From assembly GCA_035570275.1 (NCBI GenBank), contig DATMNI010000352.1, positions 1 through 51,480 on the forward strand: a stretch of DNA of 51,480 nt, given 5' to 3'. Origin of the DNA: DATMNI01 sp035570275 (GTDB lineage Bacteria; Acidobacteriota; Terriglobia; Bryobacterales; Bryobacteraceae). Within the stretch, counting starts at the first letter, position 1, and every line of letters begins with the position of its first letter. A model generated the notes under the pieces. That model saw only the letters and a program-made list of their open reading frames with translations. It ran no database searches and was not told the DNA's origin. The translations under genes were made by a program, and so were the position numbers. Positions 7,884 through 16,447 of this stretch are shown piece by piece.

Positions 7884-10800
7884 TTACCACTCAATGCGGA
7901 TCATCAACTGAATCTGGCGTGCCGTTTCGTTGAGCGGCAGCAGCCCGGGGAAACCCGTGGGCGCGGCCTTACGGCCAAATTGGGCGTAGCCGAAGCCGGT
8001 GGGACCGGAGTCCCCCAACAGCGGGTCGGGATTGCCCAGGTTGGCGTGGTTCAGGAAGTTGAAGGCGTCGGCGCGGAAATGCAGGCGGCCGGCTTCACCC
8101 AGCCACTGGAGTGGGATGGAGCGGTCCAGGGAAAGATCGATATTGAACAGTCCGGGGCCGCCCAGCGAATTGCGGCCTAGATTGCCGGCGCCGGATAAGG
8201 GATCGGCGAAGGCATTGCGGTTGAGCAGAAGCACTCCGCCGCCCGAGGCGCTAGGCTGGAAGATGGCGCCAGGATTCACGAAGTCGGCGCGCTGGTTGAC
8301 CGCGCCGCCCGACGATGGCGACGAAGAATACACTGTATAGGGAAAGCCGGTGCGGAAACTGGCCAGCGTGGAAACCCGCCAGTCGCGCGCAATCCAGGTC
8401 CAGAGCGCATTTCCGCGCGGACGCGGCAGGTTCGCCGTCGCTGAAAGCACCACGTTCTGGCGCTGGTCGAAATCGCTGTTGCCGCGGTCGGCGCGGCTAT
8501 TCCCCTGCAGCGTGAACGCGGCCGGCGCTTCGTAGGCCTGGCCTGAGGTAAGTCGCACGAATGCCAGGTCGAAGAAATCGCCGGCCAGCGGGGTGCTCTG
8601 GTTATCGATACTGTGGCTCCAGGTGTAGGCCGCCTGGAACTGCACCGCCGGCGTCCGGTAGCGGGCCAGCACTTGCAGCGCGCTGTAGTCCGAACTGCCC
8701 TGGTTGGCGCGGTAGAGTATCACCGGCAGCGCCGGGTTGTCGGCGAACCCGCGGTTTAACATGTCGGTGGTCAGCAGGCGGCGGCCCAGTGCCCCCGTGC
8801 CGTTGACTTCCACCGTCAGAGTTCTGGCAACCTGGTGTTGCAGACCCAGGAAAAAATTTTGCACGTAGGCGTTGCGCAAGCCCGAATCCACCCAGGTAAT
8901 ATTCGGGAAACCGGAATTGCCGCGCTGCAGCAGGTAGGTGGAAAGCTGTGCCAGAGCCAGAAAGTTGGTAGTGTCGGCGGGGATGTCGAAGTTGGCCAGC
9001 GCGCTATTGTTGAGCCCTGTGTTGGTCCACAGGTTGTCGAACGGGCGATCGTAGAAGATGCCGTAGCCCCCGCGCAGCAACAGGTTGCCATGGCCGCTCA
9101 GGTCGTAGGACCCGCCCAGGCGCGCGGCCCAGCCGCCGTTGTCGGACCTGTAGATCTGCTCCGATCCCCCGCTCGGCGTGACCAGCGTGCCCGCGGCAAT
9201 GCGCGCGGAGAGTGTCGATCCCGTGCCTGGTTGAAACAACGCGTCCTTTACGGCCCCTGTATTGGTAGGAGCGCCGAAGTTTTCGTAGCGCAGCCCATAG
9301 TTGAACACCAGGCGCCGCGTGACCCGGAACGTGTCCTGTGCGTACCACTGGAACTGGTTGTAGCGGTAAGTGCTGTCGTATCCGGGAAGCCGGTAGGCAG
9401 GCAACGCCCCGCGGTCCAGAACCGTCGAGAAGCTGGAGGGCGATCCCGTCGCGAACTGGAGCACGGTGTCAAAGGTATAGCGCCCATCGCGCCCGGCAGT
9501 CAGAGCGCCGTCAATGCCCCGCAACAGGAACCCACCGCCGAACTGCATCAGGTGCCGCCCGCGCGACCATACAACCCCATCACTGGCCTCAAAGGTGCGG
9601 CTGCGGTTGCGATAAGCGTAGAACGCAAGGCTCCCCGGCAGCAGCGTCTGGTCGCTCGATGCCAGCGTTGGGATCTCGGGATGCGGCCGGTCCCAGGACA
9701 GTTCGTCGGAGTTGAAACTCACCCGCACCTCGTTGGTGACCGTCGGACTGAGGCTGCTGGTCACTGAGCCCACCAACCCAAACGTGTTATCGTTCAGCGG
9801 CGCGTTGAATCCCTGGAAAGGCGACCAGATGAAGTTCGGCCGCTCCAGACGCGCTTCGTTGGCTCGCACCGAGATCCGGTGCCTGCCGCCGGGAGCAGCG
9901 TAGTCGATCCGCTCGAGAGCCAGCCACCGGTTCACGAAGTTGGGCAGTGCGACGTCCATGGGCGCGGAGAGGGCCGCACTATTCGGCGCCGGGCCCGGAT
10001 GATCCGCCAGCAGTTGTTTCGTGTAGGCAACCCCGGGAGTAAACGCGGGGACAAGGCTGGCAAGGTACGAATAGAAACCGGTGCTGGGCAACTGGACGGT
10101 AACCGGATCGCCATAGCCGCGGCTGCGCAGGTACTCCAGCGAGGCGGAAGCGAACAGCCGGTTCCTGCGAATCGGCCCGCCAGCCTGGAAACCAGGTTGC
10201 GCTTCATGCAGTGCCGGGCGCGGAATTCCGGCGAGGTTGCGCTGGAAGTCGTTGCTGTTCCACACGCCATTCTTAAGGTAGAAGTACGCCACGCCGTGCC
10301 ACTGATTGCCGCCGGCGCGAGTCACCGCGTTCGCCAAGACACCGGCGGTGCGTCCGTACTCAGCCGAAAAGTTGTTGGTCGAGATGCGATATTCCTGCAC
10401 GGCCTCCGGCGCCACGCTGTTCAAAGGACCGCTGACCAGGTAGTTATTGTTCTCCGCGCCGTCCAGCAAAAAGTTGGATGCCGTGGGGCGCTGCCCGCTG
10501 ACGGCCAGACCCAGCCCGCGGGAGTTGGCCGTGCCCGCCGCCACGCCCGGCTGCAGGATCAGGGTGGTGAAGACATCGCGGCCCGCCAGCGGCAGGTAGC
10601 GCACCTGCTCCGGGTCTACAACCTGCGAAATCGAGGCCTCCAGCGCTCCCTTGCTGCCGCGCGGCGCGGTGAAAGACGCCGACCGGCTGGTGTCCACATC
10701 CGGCCCGTAGAAGGTAAGAATCGCGTCGCTGTTGGGCAGAAACACGCTGCGATACTGCCCCGCCTGCCACACATCGGACTGCGGCCGCAGGCGGAACTGG

Positions 10801-11162
10801 AAGTCCAGGCGCCCGGCCACGGGCACATCGAGTTGATGAACTTCGACCGGCTGGTAGCCTGCCGCCTCAATGCGCAGGCGGTAGGCTCCCGGGGAGAGCA
10901 GTGGCAGGACGAAGTACCCGGTCGCCCCGCTTCGAGCCACGATGGGTGAGCCTCCCGCGGCAATGGTGCAACGGATTTCCGCGCCGGCTACCGGCCGCCC
11001 GCTCAGGGAATCGACGGCGCGTCCCGAGATTAGCCCCTGTGTGGTTTGACTTGGCGCCAATGCTGAAAGAACCAACAAAAACGCAACGAAAGCAGCAGTC
11101 CTAAAACCTAAGGGACCGTCATGTGGAGCGCTATTTATTCTCGTGCGAATTGTGTTTTGCAT
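7884..11162 (-). CDS. TonB-dependent-receptor-like outer-membrane protein with carboxypeptidase-regulatory-like domain
   Basis: A 1092-residue outer-membrane protein of the Oar/TonB-receptor-like type abundant in Acidobacteria. A signal peptide (about 20-40, FVAFLLVLSALAPSQ) is followed by a CarboxypepD_reg-like beta-sandwich (about 43-130; GLISGRAVDSLSGRPVAGAEI, GYFVLPLLSPGAYRLRIEAAG), a plug-like region (about 165-290; FLLDGAENNNYLVSGP, SAEYGRTAG, VTRAGGNQWHG) and a long beta-barrel. It ends in RIEW, a terminal aromatic residue as expected for BAM substrates. No TonB box could be assigned. It starts 24 bp after the stop of the NHL/TIGR03437 gene 11187-15992, so the two are probably one transcript. 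The substrate cannot be read from the sequence; uptake of a large polymer or peptide is only a guess. Confidence 0.85.
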   Translation of the reverse strand: MQNTIRTRINSAPHDGPLGFRTAAFVAFLLVLSALAPSQTTQGLISGRAVDSLSGRPVAGAEIRCTIAAGGSPIVARSGATGYFVLPLLSPGAYRLRIEAAGYQPVEVHQLDVPVAGRLDFQFRLRPQSDVWQAGQYRSVFLPNSDAILTFYGPDVDTSRSASFTAPRGSKGALEASISQVVDPEQVRYLPLAGRDVFTTLILQPGVAAGTANSRGLGLAVSGQRPTASNFLLDGAENNNYLVSGPLNSVAPEAVQEYRISTNNFSAEYGRTAGVLANAVTRAGGNQWHGVAYFYLKNGVWNSNDFQRNLAGIPRPALHEAQPGFQAGGPIRRNRLFASASLEYLRSRGYGDPVTVQLPSTGFYSYLASLVPAFTPGVAYTKQLLADHPGPAPNSAALSAPMDVALPNFVNRWLALERIDYAAPGGRHRISVRANEARLERPNFIWSPFQGFNAPLNDNTFGLVGSVTSSLSPTVTNEVRVSFNSDELSWDRPHPEIPTLASSDQTLLPGSLAFYAYRNRSRTFEASDGVVWSRGRHLMQFGGGFLLRGIDGALTAGRDGRYTFDTVLQFATGSPSSFSTVLDRGALPAYRLPGYDSTYRYNQFQWYAQDTFRVTRRLVFNYGLRYENFGAPTNTGAVKDALFQPGTGSTLSARIAAGTLVTPSGGSEQIYRSDNGGWAARLGGSYDLSGHGNLLLRGGYGIFYDRPFDNLWTNTGLNNSALANFDIPADTTNFLALAQLSTYLLQRGNSGFPNITWVDSGLRNAYVQNFFLGLQHQVARTLTVEVNGTGALGRRLLTTDMLNRGFADNPALPVILYRANQGSSDYSALQVLARYRTPAVQFQAAYTWSHSIDNQSTPLAGDFFDLAFVRLTSGQAYEAPAAFTLQGNSRADRGNSDFDQRQNVVLSATANLPRPRGNALWTWIARDWRVSTLASFRTGFPYTVYSSSPSSGGAVNQRADFVNPGAIFQPSASGGGVLLLNRNAFADPLSGAGNLGRNSLGGPGLFNIDLSLDRSIPLQWLGEAGRLHFRADAFNFLNHANLGNPDPLLGDSGPTGFGYAQFGRKAAPTGFPGLLPLNETARQIQLMIRIEW

Positions 11163-11186
11163 TGAGTTTAATCACAGTTGTCAGGA

Positions 11187-14100
11187 TCACTGAATCGCAA
11201 TCGTCACCGGCTGGCTGGTCTGGCCGGCAATGGTCAGCGTGACCAGCGCGCTGCCCGTCGGTGTGCCGGGCGCAATCACGGCATTGACTTGGTAGAGGCC
11301 GGGAAATCCGGGCGCGAGGCCCGAGAACACCACCTTCGCGGGCTGGCCGCCGATCAATAGCTGAGCCGCGTTATTGGTACTCGAGAGCGCCGCGCCCGCC
11401 GCCGCTCCGTCCGCAACCGCCGGAGTGACCGCGCCCAAGCCGCTGCTATAGAAGACCAGCGTGTCGCCCGCGTGGGCCGGCGCGTCCGCTGAAACCGGGT
11501 ACGGCACGCCTCCGTTTGCCGGGTAATCCGTCGCCAGAGGTAAAAGGGACGGCAACGTCTCCGCCACGTTCAGGGAGAGGGGAAGCGAGAGCGTGAGGCC
11601 CCGTTGCACCAGCAGTTGCTGCGGAACATTGGTGTTGACCCCGTAAGGCACGATCGCGTTGACCTGTCCCTGGCTGACGTAGTAGAGCGGCATCTTCCGT
11701 CCGGCGAGGGAGACCTGCGTGTTCACGAGTTGTGTCCCCAGCGGCACGGCTGTCGACGGCGCCTCGCTTTCCGCCAGCCGGTCACCGTAAACGGAGATGA
11801 CGCTGCCTGGCGCGAGCGGCTCAAATGATGGGCCTCCAAAGATGGCGACCACACCCGCAGAGTCGAATGCCGGTGGTTGCTGAAGCGTTTGCAGACCGCC
11901 GGAAACTTGCTGATCTCCCGAGATCTGCGATCCGGGGTTCTCCGCGTGGAGCTTCACCGTTACCTGAGAGCCTGCGCCCTTTTGTGTGGGCCATGTGCCT
12001 TCCCAGCGGCCGTCGCCCAGCGCCTGAAGTGCGATGGAGGGGTCGCCGTTAGAGAAGTTCACGATCACGCTTCCGGAGAGAAGCGGCGCGCCGCAGTCGT
12101 CCTTCACTGCGGCGCTCAGTGCTACCGGCCATCCGGCGGAAACCTGGAAGGAATTGGGCAGCGTGTTCAGCGCCGGAAACAGCTTGGTGGGGCTGCACGA
12201 GGCGGCGTCGTAGGGAACGCTCCCTCGCATTCTCACTGCCGGACTGACGCCCGGTGCACCTGGTGCGGGAACGATTACTTTGACATTCACCTGTGCCACC
12301 CGGCCATCGCTGAACTGAAAGCTCAGAGTGCTGGTATACGTGCCCGGATCGACATAGCAATACAAATATTTCCCACACATCGCCTGAGGCTGGACCACGA
12401 TGGACGTGCCCTGCCGCGGATCGAGTGTGGCGTCGGCCGGCAGCAAGACGATACCGGCCGTGCCGTCCAGGGTCGCGCGGAAGCTCTTGGGGTCGCCCGT
12501 GATGTTATAAACCGATACGGTTTGCGATCCGGTCAATTCCCCAAAGAGCGAGGTGGTGAAGATCAACGTGCCAGGCTGCACCACCGCGCCAGTGTCAGTT
12601 CCCGGCGGCAATACTTGCAGAAACACGGTGACCACTTGGGGAGTGTTGGCCGCCAGTGCGGCATCCACGCGGACCAAGCCATAGTAAGATCCCGGCGCGA
12701 GGCCAGCCGGGTTCACGCTCACCGTGATGGTGGAAGCGAACTGGGCATTGGGACCTGTGTTGCCGCTACTTGGCGTGGCCAGCAGCCAACCCAGCCCAGC
12801 CGGAAGAGTGGAGGTGGAAACCTGCCAGGCAACGCTGGCGGTCCCGATGTTCAGGATGGAAAACGTCTGCGGCGGGACGATTCCACCACCAGCCACCGCG
12901 GTGAACGAAAGCCCGCGCTGCGAAAGCAGGATCGCCTGATCCGATGGGCTGATTGTCATCACTACCGGAACCGCCACGTTGCCGCCTGGAGAAGTGATAG
13001 TGACCGTGCCGGAGTAGGTTCCGGGCGGGAGTCCGCTGGGGTCGGCGGTAACGTTGAGCGCGAAAGGCGCTGCCGGAAGTGCCTGCCCGGATGCCGCCGA
13101 AAGCAAGAGCCACTTCTTTCCGCCCGGCGGTGTGGTGATGGCAGCCGTTGCAGCGATAGCCAGTGCGCCGCTGCCCGAGTTGGCGACCGTCAATCTCTGC
13201 GTCTGTGGCGCCGCGCTGCGTGGAAACGAAAACGAGACACTCTGACGATCCAGCGAGAGAGCAGCGGGCGCGCTGGGAGCCACCGTGAAGGTTACGTTCA
13301 CGGTGACCGAGGCCGGATTACCATTCGGAGCGCTGATCGTGATAGTGCCCTGATAGACGCCCGCCGAGAGGTTCGCCGGGTTAGCCACTACGTCCACCAG
13401 GCGCGGCGTGACGCCGCTAAGGGGTGTGACCGACAGCCAGTTGACGGATTTGTCGTCTACGGAAACCGAGAACGCCAGGCCCGGAAAACTCAGGGCGCTG
13501 TCGGGCATGAGCGCACTGACGCTAAAGCTCTGGACCGGGGCCGGTGCGCCTTTGCTCTGGCCGGTGAAGCTGAACGCGGCGGCCGACACCAGGAGCTGCG
13601 GATTTCGGGCAAGGATCTCATGTATCGTGCCGCCGTACCTAAAATAGACGTTGCCGGCAGCATCCACCGCCAAACCCCCGTTGCCGGCAGTATCCAAAAA
13701 AGTCACACTCCCGAACGCGAAGTTCGCCGGCGCGGCGCGTGTGGCCGTACCCCCCGATACCTTATAAATGGTTTCGCCGATGCTCGGTGGAAGGACTCCG
13801 CCCGGGCCGATGCCGCAGTTGCATCCGTTTATCCAAAGCGAACCATCCGGCCCGAAGGCCAGGCCATACGGAATGAAGTCGCTTTCCGGTATCGTTACCG
13901 GCAGTGTGGAAACCACCCCGGACGCATTGATCTTCCGGAACCGGCCATCATTAGGACTGTAAAGAGGATTCCCCACGGCAACGACGATGTTTTGCGCCCC
14001 GTCGATCGCGATTCCGTTGAGACCATCAAAATAACAGGAAAGAGCGAGAGTGCCGTCCGGACAGGGTGGTATGTATCCGAGCACGCCCATGCCCGCCACC

Positions 14101-15992
14101 GTGGTGAGCAGTCCCGTCTTATCGACCTTCCGCACCCAGCCGTTATCCGTGAAATACACAATACCTGCGGCATCGATGGCAATGCCGGCCGGAGCATAAA
14201 GCGGCGACTTCACGGCCGGCCCATTGGTCGATCGCCCTTGAACGCCGGTTCCGGCGATGGTGCTGATGATGCCCGAAGTGTCGATCTTTCGCACGCGGAA
14301 ATTGTTGGTATCCGTGAAGTAAATATTGCCGGCTGAATCCACCGCTACGCCGGAAGGACCGTTTATGGAAGCCTGATTGGCCGGCTGTCCGTCACCCGAG
14401 AAGCAACAAAGCGAATTGCCTGCCACAACCGAGATCAAGCCGCGCCGGTCCACCTTCAGAATCCGGCCGCTTCCATCATCGCTGCTTAGATAATCCGCAG
14501 TGTACAGGTTGCCGCTGGCGTCAATGGCCATGCCTCGCGCCCCATACAATGTCGCGCTGGTCGCAACCGTGCCATCCGGAAACCCTAGGAACTTGCCGTT
14601 GCCGGCGAAAGTGCTCACCACGCCCTGGGCGGAAATCTTCCGGACGCGGTGGTTCCCGGAATCGGCCACGAAGATATCGCCAGCCGCGTTCACTCCCACC
14701 CCGGACGGAGCGTTAAAGACCGCGGCGCCGGCCGGTCCGCCATCGCCGGCAAAGCCTTGAACTTTGCTGCCGGCGATGGCGGTGATGACGCCCGATGGCG
14801 CGATCTTGCTAACGGTGGAAATCCCGTCTGCAACATAGAGATTACCGCGCGCATCCGCCGCCATGCCGGCCACCGCTATAGTGCTCGACGCTCCTCGGGC
14901 GAACGTGCTGACGGCTCCGCTCGGCGTGATCTTGAAAATCGTGTGCTGGTCCGCGACAAAAACGTTGCCTTGCGGATCAACGGCAAGCGCAGTCAGGCCG
15001 CTAAAGCAGCAGGTCGGGGGCTCGCCGGCGAAGAGTCGAATGATGCCGTCGGTTCCAATCGAGCGTACCCCGCCATAATCGAGCAGGTAAACAACACCGC
15101 TCGGAGCGACGGCCACTGCCGTCGGAATCTCGACCGTGCTCGGTGCAGGGCCGTTACCGGCATACAACGTCGTTATAATGCCGCGAAGGTCGACTTTCCT
15201 GACTCTGAAAGCTTGATACGATCCTTCCACGATGTAGATCGAACCGTCCGGTCCCAGGCCCACCTTCAGCAAACCCACCCCGAGGTACGAACTGGTGTCG
15301 AGCGAAGCCGCCACCGCCGGCCCGCCATCGCCCCTGGGGTATCCCGACTCGCTCAACCCGTTACCCGCAACCCGAGTGATGATGCCGGCGGCGTCCACCT
15401 TGAAGACGGCGGCATTCAGGTTGTCGGTAAAGTAGACGTTGCCGGCCGCATCCACGGCAAGGGTTCTCACATCGCCAAGCTGCGCATTGGTTGACGGTTT
15501 CCCGTCGCCCTGGAAGGAGTAATCAGTCCCCGCGACCGTGGCAGTCAGGCCTGTGGAGGTATACTTTGGGGTGATATCCATTTCCACGGACACCTCCACA
15601 TCTTGCGCCGCGGATCTCACATCAATAACATCAATGAACCCCTGGGGCGAACACTGAAAGGACAGGGCCGTGCACGACGGCACCGCTGATTTAGGGGAGA
15701 TGGCCACCGTAACTGAAGTATCAGGCGTGGCCGTTCCGCTTGACGGCGACGCGATCAGAGTATCCGGCGTTTGCACGGTGAATGCGATCGCTCCGGATGT
15801 GGACTTGATCGAGATATTCTGCGCTGGCGCGACCTGCCCTTCGACGGCGGCAAAGAGCAACTGGCTGGGTAAAACGACCAGGGTGCCGGTCTGGGCGCTA
15901 CAGACAGCCGCAAACATGAAACTTAGGAGGATGATTGAGCCTGGCGGTATTCGTCCCTCTGCGAATTGTGTGTTTTCATGCGAGTCTATCAT
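11187..15992 (-). CDS. Giant secreted NHL-repeat / TIGR03437-type protein
   Basis: A 1601-residue protein. A hydrophobic export signal (SIILLSFMFAAVCSAQ, ending near residue 34) leads into a BACON-like beta domain (about 35-140), then about twelve NHL repeats (about 145-790; cores such as VDSAGNIYFTD with intervening VAGNG/GDGGPA linkers), enough for two six-bladed propellers. Several Ig/BACON-like domains follow (about 795-1230), then the C-terminal TIGR03437-type domain (about 1370-1601; ISVYGDRLAESE, NAIVPYG, FYSSGLGAVTP, GLAPGFPGLYQVNAV). It is probably exported and presented outside the cell. Its role in this family is unknown; binding of a polymer or a surface is a reasonable but unproven idea. 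The next gene downstream, 24 bp away, encodes the TonB-receptor-like protein. Confidence 0.88.
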   Translation of the reverse strand: MIDSHENTQFAEGRIPPGSIILLSFMFAAVCSAQTGTLVVLPSQLLFAAVEGQVAPAQNISIKSTSGAIAFTVQTPDTLIASPSSGTATPDTSVTVAISPKSAVPSCTALSFQCSPQGFIDVIDVRSAAQDVEVSVEMDITPKYTSTGLTATVAGTDYSFQGDGKPSTNAQLGDVRTLAVDAAGNVYFTDNLNAAVFKVDAAGIITRVAGNGLSESGYPRGDGGPAVAASLDTSSYLGVGLLKVGLGPDGSIYIVEGSYQAFRVRKVDLRGIITTLYAGNGPAPSTVEIPTAVAVAPSGVVYLLDYGGVRSIGTDGIIRLFAGEPPTCCFSGLTALAVDPQGNVFVADQHTIFKITPSGAVSTFARGASSTIAVAGMAADARGNLYVADGISTVSKIAPSGVITAIAGSKVQGFAGDGGPAGAAVFNAPSGVGVNAAGDIFVADSGNHRVRKISAQGVVSTFAGNGKFLGFPDGTVATSATLYGARGMAIDASGNLYTADYLSSDDGSGRILKVDRRGLISVVAGNSLCCFSGDGQPANQASINGPSGVAVDSAGNIYFTDTNNFRVRKIDTSGIISTIAGTGVQGRSTNGPAVKSPLYAPAGIAIDAAGIVYFTDNGWVRKVDKTGLLTTVAGMGVLGYIPPCPDGTLALSCYFDGLNGIAIDGAQNIVVAVGNPLYSPNDGRFRKINASGVVSTLPVTIPESDFIPYGLAFGPDGSLWINGCNCGIGPGGVLPPSIGETIYKVSGGTATRAAPANFAFGSVTFLDTAGNGGLAVDAAGNVYFRYGGTIHEILARNPQLLVSAAAFSFTGQSKGAPAPVQSFSVSALMPDSALSFPGLAFSVSVDDKSVNWLSVTPLSGVTPRLVDVVANPANLSAGVYQGTITISAPNGNPASVTVNVTFTVAPSAPAALSLDRQSVSFSFPRSAAPQTQRLTVANSGSGALAIAATAAITTPPGGKKWLLLSAASGQALPAAPFALNVTADPSGLPPGTYSGTVTITSPGGNVAVPVVMTISPSDQAILLSQRGLSFTAVAGGGIVPPQTFSILNIGTASVAWQVSTSTLPAGLGWLLATPSSGNTGPNAQFASTITVSVNPAGLAPGSYYGLVRVDAALAANTPQVVTVFLQVLPPGTDTGAVVQPGTLIFTTSLFGELTGSQTVSVYNITGDPKSFRATLDGTAGIVLLPADATLDPRQGTSIVVQPQAMCGKYLYCYVDPGTYTSTLSFQFSDGRVAQVNVKVIVPAPGAPGVSPAVRMRGSVPYDAASCSPTKLFPALNTLPNSFQVSAGWPVALSAAVKDDCGAPLLSGSVIVNFSNGDPSIALQALGDGRWEGTWPTQKGAGSQVTVKLHAENPGSQISGDQQVSGGLQTLQQPPAFDSAGVVAIFGGPSFEPLAPGSVISVYGDRLAESEAPSTAVPLGTQLVNTQVSLAGRKMPLYYVSQGQVNAIVPYGVNTNVPQQLLVQRGLTLSLPLSLNVAETLPSLLPLATDYPANGGVPYPVSADAPAHAGDTLVFYSSGLGAVTPAVADGAAAGAALSSTNNAAQLLIGGQPAKVVFSGLAPGFPGLYQVNAVIAPGTPTGSALVTLTIAGQTSQPVTIAIQ

Positions 15993-16020
15993 GATGTGTC
16001 AAGATTTGTAGCCGGACTGC

Positions 16021-16142
16021 TATCCGTGAGGATCCCACCAAACCGCTTCCGGCCGCGATAGTGACGAAGCCGGAAGGGATCCACCTTGAAGACGGCGACG
16101 TTCACGTTGTCACCAAAGTAGACGGGCCCATCAGGGGCCCTC
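16021..16142 (-). pseudogene. NHL-repeat remnant
   Basis: Read on the minus strand, these bases give 'GPVYFGDNVNVAVFKVDP', then after a frame change 'SGFVTIAAGSGLVG'. This is very close to the first NHL repeat of the neighbouring gene (VYFTDNLNAAVFKVD). There is no start, and there are frame breaks on both sides. It is a leftover of another copy of that gene, placed directly upstream of it. Confidence 0.55.
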
Positions 16143-16392
16143 TGCGACGCGATTGCCGAGCAGTCGCGGTGAACGGCAACGCCCCGGCGTCATTCCCAAC
16201 GCCTAACCGAAATCGGATACCGGCGCCGAAACTGCTGTGGGTGGTCTGGCCACCGAAAGCCGATGCCAGCCACGAAGAACACCAACACTGCGGCAGCGGC
16301 AGTCGGTAAACCCGGCACGAAGTGCAGTAATTCTGGAACTCCGGAGTCGAACCATGGTAGATTAACAAGTGTAACACGCGTGTCCAACTGAA
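16143..16392. other. Spacer between divergent genes
   Basis: No gene with convincing codon pattern. A minus-strand frame here (16190-16447) encodes one hydrophobic stretch followed by arginines, but it has no ribosome site and no family resemblance. The right edge borders the promoter of the caspase-like gene. Confidence 0.35.
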
Positions 16393-16420
16393 TTGACGTG
16401 TCGTTTAGAAAGCGTATATG
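16393..16420 (+). promoter_or_regulatory. Sigma-70-like promoter of caspase-TPR gene
   Basis: TTGACG (16393-16398) and TATATG (16415-16420) are separated by 16 bases. The -10 box overlaps the first possible ATG (16418), so transcription would begin near 16427 and translation at the ATG at 16448. This fits the signal peptide that begins there. Confidence 0.55.
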
Positions 16421-16447
16421 TCCGACAGTTACCACCAGGCAGGCCAC

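Noticed and set aside
12049..14336. Long plus-strand frame opposite the giant NHL gene
   Set aside because: Arg/Gly/His-rich antisense shadow; the minus strand carries clear NHL repeats.
16190..16447. Minus-strand frame with one hydrophobic stretch and arginines, reminiscent of a sorting signal
   Set aside because: It overlaps an NHL remnant and the promoter of the caspase-like gene, has no ribosome site, and lacks a true VPEP-type motif.
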